The notes below the pieces were generated by a model. That model had not been told where the DNA came from, made no database searches, and saw only the letters and a program-made list of their open reading frames with translations. Of a stretch of DNA of 64,000 bases, positions 22,402-34,170 are shown in pieces. The stretch is taken from NCBI GenBank assembly GCA_022432975.1, contig CM039503.1, forward strand, positions 48,215,259-48,279,258, given 5' to 3'. Numbering within the stretch: position 1 is the stretch's first letter; every line of letters starts with the position of its first letter. Made by a program: the position numbers and the translations under genes. The DNA comes from Begonia masoniana (Eukaryota; Streptophyta; Magnoliopsida; Cucurbitales; Begoniaceae).

Positions 22402-23035
22402 AATTATATATAAAAACCCTAAACTATAGGATCATTAATAAATTCGCCTTTAAACTATTTTTATTAACAAAATAAATCTTATATATAATTTGTTAACAAA
22501 AAAAACTTTTGTAGTCGCCCACACTTAATATTCGAGAATGGGTGACCTTGGCTCCACGCGGGCGAACTCGCATTGGTCTTTCTATTACGATAAAAACGGA
22601 CCTGACCATAACATAATATGAACTAAAAATTAAAAAAAAAAACCAACTCATCGTTTCACTTTATATCTAGATAAAAAAAAAAAGAAAGCAGTCAAGATAT
22701 GTTTTATTGGTCATGTCACGCACGCAGTGAAAATTCGGTAGCCCGCACTTAAAATGAGTGTAAAATACGCTTGAGAACAAGCGACCTCGTCAATGTGATT
22801 GTCCACACTTGAAATAAGTGCAAAATGTACTTAGGAACTGGTGGCCTCAGCTTCACGAGAGCGTACATGCGGTCGCACGCAATTAAAATGCAGTCGATCG
22901 CGTCTGTGTTTTACGGCAAGAAGGTTGACGTGTTAACATAAGATATTGTAAAATTTATTTTGCTAACGAATATAGTTCAAGGTTTATTTTGTCATTGACC
23001 ATATAACTTAAGTTTTTTTCCCCTAATTATTATAT
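22402..23035. mobile_element. TIR element upstream of gene B1
   Basis: The left arm (AACTATAGGATCATTAATAA, TTAACAAAATAAATC) is matched in reverse complement on the right (GATATTGTAAAATTTATTTTG, TTTTGTCATTGACCATATAA). The interior holds degenerate repeats of about 65 bp built on CGCCCACACTTAAT, GTAAAATACGCTTGAGAACA and GCGACCTC. Non-coding and non-autonomous. Sister copies lie at 57485-58128 and about 59244-59835. It ends about 265 bp before the TATA position. Confidence 0.65.
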
Positions 23036-23393
23036 TGTTAGAGCAAAAAGTTAAAGAGAAAATAACTATGATTTATGAAGCACATTAAAACTACTTAACA
23101 GGATCAGGAAATTTAACCTAATAAGAAATGTAATCTAATTGGAATTTTAAAAAACCAATATTAAAAAAAAGAAACAAATTAGGGAGATTAGATCATATTT
23201 ATTGATTATCAAGTGTCGAGGATCCAAAGGTAACTTAACTTTATCAAAATGGGAATTTTCAAAAGTTAGCGCTGACCGGGTTTTGTCGGCTTTCACCAGT
23301 AAAACAACAGAGGCAGCTTTGCTAGTATTATCACAAGCAAACTAGAAGAAAACTAAGTAGTTGCTGTAGACACTAAATCCGACCATTTGAAGC

Positions 23394-23600
23394 ATGGCAC
23401 CTCGAGCTAGAGAGGACCTGAAGAAGATTGGAGCAGAAGGCTTCGAGCTGCTAGACCAATTCTATGTGAACTCAAGTAGGAAGCCTCCTCAGCAGCCTCA
23501 CCATCCGGGGAGGATCAAACCAGCTGATCCGCCGGCCATCCCCTGCGACCAACTGGCCAAGATCCACGGCGGATGTGTAATCATAGAATGGAAAATGTAA
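23394..23600 (+). CDS. Gene B1: small basic protein, C-terminus replaced by an LTR insertion
   Basis: A B-type copy of the 69-codon gene. A solo LTR inserted at GAAAA in codons 66-68. The LTR's first bases (TGTAA) supply one Met codon and a stop, so the product is 68 aa and loses only the two terminal Arg. Its normal 3' end lies 5 kb away at 28659. The TATA box is damaged: the other copies have CACCAGTATAAAAACAGAGG, whereas here it reads CACCAGTAAAACAACAGAGG (23295-23314). Against B2 it has seven replacements and no silent change (S3P, G25V, K26N, R42K, L47P, S50P, D65E). It is probably silenced or decaying, though the frame is open. Confidence 0.55.
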   Translation: MAPRAREDLKKIGAEGFELLDQFYVNSSRKPPQQPHHPGRIKPADPPAIPCDQLAKIHGGCVIIEWKM

Positions 23601-24639
23601 CGACCCTAACACTGTACCCGTTTTCCCGTACTATATATATATATATATATTTATTTTTTTCTCTATACTTTAACTAAACTCTAGGCGGAACCTAAACCGA
23701 AATCGAACCAGAATAGAAATCGGAATTAAAATCTATGTTTTAAAACATTTAAAACAACTTAAAACAAATTAAATAAATTAATTAAAACTGTAGAAACAAT
23801 TAAGGAAAACAAATAACTGAGGGAGGGCAAAACAGTCCAGCCCCGTGACAAAAGTGGCAGCGAACAGTCGCTGCAGCATTGCAGCGACTGATCGCTGCAA
23901 TTGCTGCAGCTAGCGGCGATCAGTCGCTGCAATTTGCAGCGACTGATCGCTGCAATTTGCAGCGACTAATCGCTGCACACTACAGTGCAGCGATCGCCTC
24001 CTGCGATCATTAGCCTCTTCTGTCAACCTGTTTACTTGAATAACATGCTCTCTGGAATTCCAGAGAGCAAACACTTAATCAACTCTCTGGAATCCGATTC
24101 CAGAGAGCAAATCTCACCTACTTAACACCAATTATCAACAATCAACTTATAACTTAAACTCGATCAACTTGCAGCGGACTTTGCGAAATCCAACTGCGTG
24201 GATAGCTCTAAAAACTGAGCATATCCGTAACGTTCCTAAAACCATTCAAAACATTTCTATAACGTTAAATAAAAGCTTTAAACCAAAACATTTTCTATAT
24301 ACAATTTACCAAAACGTTTGAACCATAGAACATAAACCTATCAACTACCAGTACCAAGCATCCTAAAATGTTCTATACAACTATCAACCCAAAACATCTC
24401 AATAATCTCAAAATCTATACATACTCCCCCACGGGTCAGGTAAGCGTCGACTGCGCCAACACACTCCCGCAAGCATCCTCCATCAACTGCGTCACTCCTC
24501 AGGTGGAGGGATCTCATCCTCACCTGTTTCCTCGTAATCACCTACACCATACAACACATTATGAGACAAAAATCTCAGTAAGCTCTACGTAAATGAAAAT
24601 GCGTGCTATGCATATGCTGTTCATGAACCATTCAATCGC

Positions 24640-24862
24640 TTTACCTTTTCGCTATACTTTCATTCACCTTTTCGTTTTCCTTTTCGTTTACCTTTTCGTT
24701 TCCCTTTTCGTTTACCTTTTCGTTACCCTTTTCGTTATCCTTTTCGTTACCCTTTTCGTTACCCTTTTCGTTATCCTTTTCGTTATCCTTTTCGTTATCC
24801 TTTTCGTTTACCTTTCTCGTTTACCTTTTCGTTATCCTTTTCGTTTACCTTTCTCATTTCCC
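24640..24862. repeat. Short tandem repeat (CCTTTTCGTTA-like) in the outer G3 LTR
   Basis: About twenty imperfect units of 11-12 bp of the type CCTTTTCGTTA/CCTTTTCGTTTA. It produces a spurious Leu/Phe/Val-rich ORF (24593-24886), which is not a gene. Confidence 0.9.
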
Positions 24863-26292
24863 CTTTTTGTTAACCATGATGCATGAACAATTCATATCTT
24901 AAAGTAAACAACCACATATATACCATCAAGACGATCAACAAACAACATAATCTATAAAATAACTAGTCCTAACTACCCATCCAAAACAATTTAACAAAAG
25001 CATCTCTAAAACTCCTCGAGACGCCTTCGACGTATTGTAATATCCCGACTTTTCGGGATATTATTATTATTTTAATATAAATAGTATTTTAGTAAATATG
25101 TCAAATCAAGCCCGTTTCTCAAAAAGAAAGCGTCATTTCGATCCTAATGATTAATAGGAATTTTAAGGAAATTATGAGAATTTTCGGAGTTTAGACGCTA
25201 TATTCCGAGTAAGTATATTTATCGAAATGTAAATGACGTTTTAGTAAAAATAGTAAACGATGTCCAAATTGCGAACGGACAGTTTTAGTAAATCCCAATT
25301 AATAGGTTGAACCTGTAGGTGAAATAAGGAAATTTGGTGAACTCGAATAGTTGGACGATTAACGAACCGAAGGATGAAACTAATATAAAAATAATGTAAG
25401 GGCAAAACGGTAATCTGCCAAGCCAATTTATAAAATAACAATTTCTCTCTTCTCTCCCTCACTTTTCCATTTCTTCCCTGGCGTTCACCAAAACCACAGA
25501 GCGCCCTCCCCTCTGCCCGTCGATGGTTCTCGACGATCCGACCTCCGTTTTCCTCCGTTCTTCTTCCGGTTCTTCGCGTTTTCTTCCCCGATCAACGTTC
25601 TAGGTAAGATTCTACGGCTTTCGGACGTTAGTTTCTGGTTTTCATGAAGTTAGGACATTAGGGTTTCGTTAGGGTTTATGTTAAAATTGAGATTTAGGGT
25701 TCGTAATTAATAGGTTTATCGTGTTTAAGGATATAATGGATATATTGAACGTTATTGGACGAGTTTAAACCGGTTTGTGAAAAAGTTAAAAATTGGGGAT
25801 TTTCAGGTTTTTAGAGAAAAACTCGTAAATTGTGGATTTAGGTGCCGAGCGTAAATTGCTCGAATACATAGCTCAATGAATTGGGTTAGAGCTTTAGGAA
25901 GTTCCTTAGTTAAGGTTTTGTTGAATTCGGACGATTAAAAGTTTAAACACGTGATATTGATGATCGTTGTCTTTTGCCTCAGACAAACAACGCTCGTGGA
26001 CGGAGCTTGAGCTGCAACGGACGTGAGGTAAGTTCTTGTGACTTCTCTGGCCGATTGGCCTACACCGTACTTCGATGTAGCGTCGAGGATCTCAATGGAT
26101 TGTTTGTTTTAATTTGCTTTGGTCGGGTAGATAGGTTTATAATTGTTATAGGTTACTCTATTTCGGTCTTGATGGTATGCATGTTGATTGTTTATTTTGC
26201 GTTCATATCTGCTCATGCATCACGTATTTCAAAGGTCATGAAAACAAATTTCCGCATGACGACGTTTTAAAGTTAATGCAAAGAAATGATGT

Positions 26293-26418
26293 CCCTACGG
26301 TATACAGTTTAAATGACCCTTCGGTATATAGTTTAAATGGCCCTTCGGTATACAGTTTATAGCAAAGTAAAGCAAAGCAAAGCAAAGCAAAGTAAAGCAA
26401 AACAAAGTAAAGAAAACA
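26293..26418. repeat. Tandem repeats in the inner G3 LTR
   Basis: Three units of about 24 bp (CCTTCGGTATACAGTTTAAA-like) are followed by AAAGCAAAG/AAAGTAAAG repeats. This is the same relative place as the CCTTTTCGTTA repeat in the outer LTR, so this LTR site hosts different repeat expansions. Confidence 0.85.
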
Positions 26419-27084
26419 ATGCATGATTTATAGATTCATATGTACAGCACGCATTTGCATTTACTAGAGCTTACTGAGATTTTTATCTCATAGATGTCTG
26501 TATGGTGTAGGTGTTTACGAGGAAACAGGTGAGGACGAGCTTCCTCCTCCTGAGGCATGAGGCAGTTGACGAATGATGGATTGCGGTGGTGTGTTGCGCA
26601 GTCGATGCTTTACCGACTCGTGGGGGAAGTATATGTGTTTTGAGGGTTTGGGGTTGTGTATGTATTTCGAGGATTATCTGGATGTTTTTGGTTAAATTGT
26701 ATAGACGTTATAGGATGTTTGGTTCTGGTAGTGGATAGGCTATGTTTTGAAATTGTTTATAAAATGTTTTGAAATGTTTTTATTGAAACTGCTTGGGAGT
26801 ATTTATCGATGTTTTGAACGTATCCATGCAGTTGGATTCCGCAAAGTCCGCTGTATGTTGGATGAATTTAGGAATACGTTTTGATTAAGTTAAGTTGTAA
26901 GTGCAAGTGTTTATGGATGAGGAAAGGTGTAGAATATATGAAGTGTTTGCTCTCTGGAATCGGATTCCAGAGAGCTTGAATGTATGAAGTGGTGGCTCTT
27001 TGGAATCGGATTCCAGAGAGCTTGAAAGTCTGAAGGGTTTGCTCTCTGGAATCTCAAATTCCGGAGAGGATGTGTGTTTTGATC

Positions 27085-27375
27085 ACTGCAGCGATCGATT
27101 TCTGGTTCGATCGCTGGCAGCGATCGATTGCTGCTTACTGCAGCGACCGATCGCTGCTGAGGCTCATGGCCTCAGCGATCAGTCGCTGCTGAGGCTCATG
27201 GCCTCAGCGCCCGATCGCTGCTGAGGCTCATGGCCTCAGGAACCGATCGCTGCTGAGGCTCATGGCCTCAGCGATCAGTCGCTGCTAAGGCTCATGGCCT
27301 CAGCGACTGATCGCTGCTGAGGCTCATAGCCTCAGCAACCGATCGCTGCTGAGGCCCAGCGATCGGTCTCTGCTC
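27085..27375. repeat. GCTGAGGCTCATGGCCTCAG repeat array in the inner G3 LTR
   Basis: About seven units of 35 bp alternate GCTGAGGCTCATGGCCTCAG, itself an inverted repeat, with a variable CGATCAGTCGCTGCT or CGATCGCTGCT stretch. The outer LTR has a simpler, shorter version at 23866-24010. Confidence 0.9.
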
Positions 27376-28658
27376 CTTTTGCCTCCGTCTTCCAGTTTTG
27401 CCCTCGACCGAATTGAAAAATGTTTTCATTGTTTTTATTTAATTGTTTTAATTGTTTTAAGTTTTATTAATTTAAATTGAGATATGTTTTAAATGATTTC
27501 CTAAACGAACCCCGATTCTGATTCTGGTTTCAACTTCAGATTTCATTCCGCGTAAAGTCTATTTAAAGTGTAAAATAAAATGAAAAATTTATACGGGGAA
27601 ACTGGGTACAGTATTAGGGGTGTTACACGTATGGTGTAGGCCAATCAGCTAAAGAAGATAACGAGAACTTACCTCGTGTCCAAAGCAGCTCAAGCTCCGT
27701 CCACGAGCGCTGTTCACCTAAGCAATTTACAAGGATTAACGTTAAAACGAGTTTAAGTTAATAAACATCCAATTTTCAAAACCTTAACTAAAGGAATTTC
27801 CTAACATTCCAACTTAACTTATCGAGGCATCAAATCCATTAATCTACGCTCAATACCCCGAAATCCAATTTACGAGTTTTCCGAAAACCCAAAATTTACA
27901 AATTTAACATTTCTCTTAAATCGTCTTAACTTCTTCCAATAACGTTTAATACGTGCAATACGTTCGTAAAGTATAACAATTTATCAATTTCGAGCCCTAA
28001 ATCTCGATTTTTAACAAAACCTAAACAAAACCTAATTGTCTAAAACTCCATAAACATCGAAATAAAAGTTCCAAGATTGTAGGTTCATACCTAGAACGTC
28101 GATTGGAGGAGAAAACGTGAAGAAAATGAGACGATCGGGAGGAATAACGGAGGTCGGAATGTCGAAGTGTGGTTGTCGGCAGAGAGGAGCTCTCTGGTCG
28201 CAGGAGAAAAGAAGGAAAGCAAAAGGAATTCGGGAAGTGTGTCTGGAGGAAGAAAAGGTTTGGTTTTTAAATTAAAATTTTGACTTTACAAATTACTATT
28301 TCGCCCTTCCTTTGATTTTCTTCCTTCGTTTCGTTAATTGGCTAACAATCTGACTTTTCCAAATTTCCATATTTTGCCAATAACTCCTATTTACTAGCAG
28401 GGATTTATTAAAACTGTCCGCTCGCAAATCGGATCTCGTTTACTATTTTTACTAAAATGTCCTTTATATTACGAGAAACTTAATTACTCGGAATATAACT
28501 TTATTACTCCGAAAAATCCCGTAAATTCCTTAAAATTCTTATTAATCACTAAGATCGTATTAAAGCTTTCTTTTCGTAAAACGAACTTGATTTGACATAT
28601 TTACAAAAAAATATCATCTATATTAAAATATTAATATCCCGAAAAGTCGGGTATTACA

Positions 28659-28787
28659 GAAAAGGCGTTAAGTTCTGGCTCTTCTGTATGCCACTTTATG
28701 TCTGTTAAACGAAAATCACTTTTTTCCTTTCTTTTCTTTTCTTTTCTCTCTTTCTTTTCGTAGTTTTTCTTCTCTCTTTATCTGGAT
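28659..28787 (+). other. Displaced 3' end of gene B1 and the block-duplication junction
   Basis: GAAAAGGCGTTAAGTTCTGG at 28659 is the original end and 3' region of gene B1. The match to the region after B2 stops at TCTGTTA (about 28707). The following pyrimidine-rich sequence (28708-28787) is the left flank of the old Copia insertion. The point near 28707 is therefore the junction between the two duplicated blocks. Confidence 0.75.
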
Positions 28788-30001
28788 TGAAAGATTAAAA
28801 TCAGTTATGCGATGTCACACAAGGTGCTTTGTGTGACACCGATAATTAATGCAATGATGGACAATATAAATATGCATAAATAAATGACACAGGAGGTTGG
28901 TAACACAGTTCGGCAACCAGACTACGTTTGCGGGGCCACGCCCAGATATAAAAATATTTCTTTGAGTTCACAAAGTTACAAGACAATCGGACTTATACAA
29001 ATAAAGATTCCCTCTTATCTTTGTCGCCGCCTCTAGCTAACTTTTCTAAGGAAATTGTTTTTGCGAGCTCCCCTCGACTTTAGATCGATCTCTCATGAGA
29101 TCTAGAAACCAACAAGATCCCCTTGTGGTAGATGACTCCTCCTGGAATCCGTGTTATGGCAAGATTCCCTCCCTCACGATCAAATTGACAAGCTCTCCTT
29201 GTCTAAAAACAGAACTCCTCCTGAGTTCGGATGTAGCCTCCTCCCGAGACTGAGCTTCAATGAAGAATCAGAAGATTGCCTCTTACGACACCGTTTAGAA
29301 CACCAGTGCATTGCCTTCGGACACAATAACTCAACACACTCAATAAATCGATGAAATCCACAGTATAAGAAGAGTGTGTAAAACAATCACAAACCCATAC
29401 GCAGAAATGTAGGGAAAGAAAGAAAAGCGACGGCACGCAAAGTGAAGAAAACTTCTCTCATGAAAATCAAAAATCCGTCGTGAGCTTTCACAGAAACGAA
29501 AGCTTTAAATATCATTGGTAGCATCCATATCTTCGATTCAGTTCAGTTATCAAATTAGATATGTCGCCGCATGGAATAAGGAAACACAATATCTCAAAAG
29601 CGGTTGAGTGACACCTCGCGTGACACTTTAGGAAAGTTCCTCCAACAACTTGGATAAAGATCCAAAAACTTAGGAAAACATCTCATTATTCATGTGATCT
29701 CGAAGCCTAATAGATTTTAGCAAATCTCTATCAAATCGGCTTACCAAAATAAAGTTTTCCGAAAAACAAATGCCTTTAGCTTTTTTAATAACTTTCCTAA
29801 TATTATTGTTTCCTTATTTTTTCTTCCACAGAATCTTCATGATCTTCAATATGTATCCATCCAATAATCTGAATATTATATTTCTTGATCACCAAGAAAT
29901 AAATTATCAATTTGAAAAATAATGGAATAAAATATTATCTCCATAAAAATATATTGCTAAAAAATCAATACCAACATATATGCAATATGTTTGTATTTAC
30001 A
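28788..30001 (-). repeat. 3' LTR of the old Copia
   Basis: Ends (plus strand) TGAAAGATTAAAATC and TTTGTATTTACA; about 1.2 kb. Immediately after it, ATCTCCCCCTTTGG (30002-30015) is the complement of the Sirevirus purine tract AAAGGGGGAGAT. More complementary tracts follow near 30055-30085. Confidence 0.85.
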
Positions 30002-30493
30002 ATCTCCCCCTTTGGCATTTTTTGGCAAAATCAATAAACCTAATAACTTCAATAACTCCCCTGGATTAACTCCCCTTGAATAGTGGCTTCAATCATCATA
30101 ACAATACATCAATCATCATTATATCAACATATGGTATCAGAGAGCATATCCCCAAAATACTCTCATTTTTTGCCATAAAAAGACAAAAATATGTATAAGA
30201 GAATGGCAACTACTATAAAAGCAGCAGCACCAAATAATCACTATAAATACCAACATTATCAGAAGGAAATAACCAAAATCAGCAACATATATCATTCAGA
30301 TACGCACCAGAGTAGTCATATGAGCACCATAATATCCAAAAAGTAAAAAGATTATCCAGGAAAAGAAAAATATTCAGAGCCAGACAACTAGTTCAAGATA
30401 TAATAACAATGCAGTATTACTCAATAGTAGAAATCTGTCTAGAGGAACACATCAATCTGTAAGAGTTGGATCGACAATAGTCTGTGCATCTTT

Positions 30494-30893
30494 TTATGGA
30501 CTGCTTGCCATGACATCCGGCGGAACACGGGATGGACCAACCCCTTCATCTGTTTTGAAGTGTGAACCCGAGTCTTCCATGTGCGGATTTTTCTTATAAA
30601 TGTCATTTAGAAGGTCAAAGATAACATAGCTCTGTTTTTCAAGCTCAGAGATCTGACTGCTTAGTGACTTCAACATGTCCACTAAAATTTTTACCGATCT
30701 AGCAAGCAGAGCTGAGTCGATTCTTGTCTCAGAGATAGGCATTCCCTCCATAAAGTCTTCAAGGTCATTAATATGTTCTCTCATACCAAGTTTGTAACTA
30801 ATTCGAATTTTCTCTTTTTCTTCAAACAACACTTCATTTTCTCTAATAATAGACTGTTAGGAGGATAAAATACCAAATATGAGAGAGGAAAAT
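30494..30893 (-). pseudogene. C-terminal part of the decayed ORF after pol of the old Copia
   Basis: Minus-strand reading gives KIRISYKLGMREHINDLEDF and a downstream coiled coil (LKSLSSQISELEKQSYVIFDL). This matches EEIRISSKLRTGGHIDDIQN and the coiled coil of the intact 531 aa ORF. It is cut at 30893 by the G2 insertion and continues at 42893. A frameshift near 30830 separates it from the upstream piece PLSYLVF. Confidence 0.75.
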
Positions 30894-31442
30894 TGTAACG
30901 CCCCGAGTTATTTGAACCCGATTCGCCACACATAATACTAAACCGAACTATGACTTTCTGAGAAAATTTTAAAATTTCATTCAACGATCAAGACTTGACC
31001 CTTAAAACATTAAGACTTACAGCGGAAAAACATTTGTATGAACAACATTTATTAAATAGTTAAAATATTGAAGACAGTTGGTTGAAAAAGAAAAGAAAAC
31101 AGAACACATCTACCGATAGAACAAACTGCGTCTTCCGATCACTAGACGACAAAAATCCTCAATTCACATCTACCGATCGCAAAATGACAAATTTCTTCCT
31201 ACATCTTCCGATAGATATAATATTCGACATCACTCGGTCACAAAACGACAAATTCTAATACTCACATCCACCGATGGACTACATCCACCGATAGACAAAA
31301 CTCCCGACTTCTACCGATGGACTAAATCCACCGATAGACAAAACTCTCGACTTCTACCGATGGACTAAATCCACCGATAGACCAAAAATACTCAACATCT
31401 GCCGATAGACATCATCTACTGATAGATAAAAAATACTCAACA

Positions 31443-34011
31443 TGTAACACCCGGCATTTTTGCCATGTAATAGTTTTTCCCGGATCGTTTAAACAGGATT
31501 AATATTATATTAATACAATGAATATTTTGGTTAAAATGATGGAATGTTTGAGGGAAAACCAAACTAAGTGTAATCAAAACAAGCCAATTAGGTTAAAAGC
31601 TAATGGAAGGGTAAATGTGGAAGTGATTATGGTAGGTGGAAGCAAACCAATGGATGAGTGCCAAGTGGCAACTTGTTGAAGAAGATATGTCTTCTCTTCC
31701 TCCTACGTGAAGCTCACTTCTACCTCCCATTTCTGTTTTCTCTCTTCCAGGCGATTGAAACAAAACTTCCACACTTTGTTTCTCCAGCATTTCTCCATTT
31801 TTTTTTCAGCAAAGGTGAGCGTCTTTTAACGCTAACAAGTTTGGACAAGTTTAAAGTGAGTTTTTACCGAAGTTTAGGGTTTCAGTTTTGGGTGAAAACT
31901 CACTGTTTTGGATGAAAACACGTTGGTGTGTTTTCTAAAGTGTTTTAAGTGTGTTTGCTGCGTTTCCTACGTGATATTAGTTAGCATTTGTAGCGTTTAA
32001 ATTCTGTACATTCATGTTACAGATCCGAACTCTCCAGGAACGTTCGAGTACACTGCATTGCCGCAAACAGGTAAGTTCATAACCGTAGGTTGGCCCTTAA
32101 GGCCCTACATCATGGAGGTACTAGATATTTCAGTTCTGTCGGGTTGTTTTGGGTAGAAAGGTTATAGTTTATGTTTCTGAGTTGTCTGTATTCTTCTTCA
32201 TGGTATGTTCTGTTATTTCTGTTGTCTGCCAGTTTAAGTTCAGGCACCGTTCATGCATACACGATTTTCTTTGAAAGCTCATGCAAAAAAAAAAAAAAAC
32301 TGTTTTCTGTACACTGTTTGAAATTAAACAAGATAAAATCTGACTGTCTGTAATGTACTGGTTAAGTGCGGGACGGGGACTGGCCCTCTGGTTTTATCCC
32401 TCCCTGGGAATCTGAAAATAAATTGTCCCTAGCAAGGACCCTCTGGTTTTATCCCTCTCTGGGAGTCTGAAAATCTGCTGTGCCTGATAGTGCACCATAT
32501 GTTTGCCAGTTCCCCTATAAGCCCCACTTATACCCCTCTGCCACTGAAATGTAAAGTTCTGTTCTGTCACTGTATTCTGAAAACTGCATGCATAGCATTT
32601 TGCATCACTGCATCTGTATTATGTTCTTACTGAGTTTTAGACTCATAGGTGAACTCTCTGATGTAGGTACTGAACCCGAAACTGAGGACCTTGTTCCTCA
32701 AAATGACGATCTGATGTAGCTGGTGGTTTGAGCTCTCGGGGTGGTTGCTGCAGTCAGACATAGTTTTCTGTCTTGAGGTTTAAGTCTTTAAAGTAAAGAT
32801 CATATCTGTAAACTCTTCTGGAATTCTGGTGTTTTGTTTTAAAACTCTGTTATAGTCCTGTGTTTTGTTTATAAACTCTGCTGGGATTTTTTTTTGTAAT
32901 GTATAGGTTCTGTTGCTGATGTATTTAAAACCTCCGTATTTGACAGATTGTATCCATATATTTTAAATGTTTTGAAAACATTCTGGAACTGCTTGAGTTC
33001 TCCCTTTTCAGGTCATGCATGGATAGTCTCGAATTTTAGAGCTATCCATGCAGTTTGTCTGCTCGAACTCCCGTCATTTGTAGAGTATGAATTCAAAACT
33101 TTGTTTTGAAATCGGGTTTGAGGGTCTGAAGCCCTCATGCCTCCTGTTTGATGTTCCCTGCCTATAAGTCTTTATGTTAAAATTTGCCAAGTTTTATCTC
33201 AAAAACTGCATCTTCCGATCACGTTCACTGCTGTTTTAAGTGTTTATCTACCGGTTGACGTCATCCATCTTCCGGCTGACGTCATCACCTTCTGCCGGTT
33301 ATGTTTACTGTTTTTGTCTTCCGGTTGACGTCAGCATAAGTCTTCCGCCCAGTTTATAATTTTGTCTTCCGGTTGACGTCAGCATAAGTCTTCCGCCCAG
33401 TTTAAAATTTTTGTCTTCCGGTTGACGTCAGCATAAGTCTTCCGCCCAGTTTATAATTTTTGTCTTCCGGTTGACGTCAGCATAAGTCTTTCGTACAGTT
33501 TATAATTTTTGTCTTCCGGTTGACGTCAGCATAAGTCTTCCGCCCAGTTTATAATTTTGTCTTCCGGTTGACGTCATCTTTTCTTCCGATGACGTCATAC
33601 GCCTTTCGCCCAACAGCTTCCTGCTTCTATGCTTATGATTTTTGGTTTACTTCCTGTCCATTATGTTTAATTATTTTCTTCGCCATTTCTTCTCTTCTGT
33701 TATTCATTTCCGAATTGTGCATAGTTCTGTTATACACCGTAGCCTTCCACAGTATGCTTCTTCCCAGTTAAGTTCTCTTAAATGTCCCTGTCTTCCTGCA
33801 TTTTCGTTTCTCTTCTGTTATCCGTTATTGAATCCCGTTTTTGCTTTCAACTCCTGAGAACTCTCTCTCTCGGTGAAGTTTTATAGTTTGTAAACGTTCT
33901 GTTCCCTGTTTTCTGTTATAAAAAAAAAAATATGTGCCCGTTTTCTGCAAATGTCCCGGAGTGATGGCTTCGATCCCGGACCCCGATCGGGTTCGGTTTC
34001 GGGTCGTCACA
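31443..34011 (+). repeat. G1 5' LTR
   Basis: 2,569 bp, TGTAACACCCGG to GGGTCGTCACA. It contains two CCCTCTGGTTTTATCCCTC repeats near 32390-32470. At 33252-33595 there is a block of 48-49 bp repeats carrying TTGACGTCAGCATAAGTCTT and TTCCGCCCAGTTTATAAT, with about nine TGACGTCA cores. Promoter and polyadenylation parts are not resolved by eye. Confidence 0.93.
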
Positions 34012-34170
34012 GTTATGGTATCAGAGCGACAAGGTTTTAAAACCGATTCTGTGAAATGTCTGACTGCGCAACCCGCCACGTGAGATCGCTCCACCAACTG
34101 TAAGTGTTTAAATTCCTGTCAAAGTTCTGTTTATTAAATTAGGTTATTCTGCTTATAGGGTTCCTTAGAA

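Larger units (their letters stand above)
25036..27627 (+). mobile_element. Inner G3 solo LTR nested in the outer one, opposite orientation
   Basis: Bounded by TGTAATATCCCGAC and GGGGTGTTACA with target duplication CGTAT (25031-25035, 27628-27632); 2,592 bp. The first part (25036-26080) is the inverted counterpart of 27633-28658. The second part (about 26460-27627) is the inverted counterpart of 23596-24560. Near 26465 it has the CTTACTGAG...CTCATAG pattern also seen in G1 LTRs, which supports the plus orientation. No coding region. Confidence 0.85.
23596..28658 (-). mobile_element. Gypsy-type G3 solo LTR in the 3' end of gene B1, interrupted by a second G3 LTR
   Basis: Bounded by TGTAACGACCC and CGGGTATTACA and by the target duplication GAAAA (23591-23595, 28659-28663). 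The empty site is at 58692-58696. Its own sequence is 23596-25030 plus 27633-28658, about 2.46 kb. Read on the minus strand it starts TGTAATACCCGACTTTTCGG. It carries no coding region or primer site, so it is a solo LTR; the ends and 5 bp duplication fit chromovirus-type Gypsy LTRs. It contains palindromes with arms CTCTCTGGAATC near 24047-24110 and GCAGCGACTGATCGCTGCA-type repeats near 23870-23990. Confidence 0.85.

Noticed and set aside
24593..24886. 97-codon ORF that looks like a membrane protein (Leu/Phe/Val-rich)
   Set aside because: It is a translation of the CCTTTTCGTTA tandem repeat.
31658..32353. ORFs with hydrophobic stretches in G1 LTRs, also at 39368-39550 and on the minus strand of 46771-49341
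   Set aside because: They recur only because the LTR recurs; no start context or family signature.
34016..34027. tRNA-like sequence TGGTATCAGAGC (also near 12859 and 1917-1928)
   Set aside because: These are primer-binding sites complementary to the initiator-Met tRNA, not tRNA genes.
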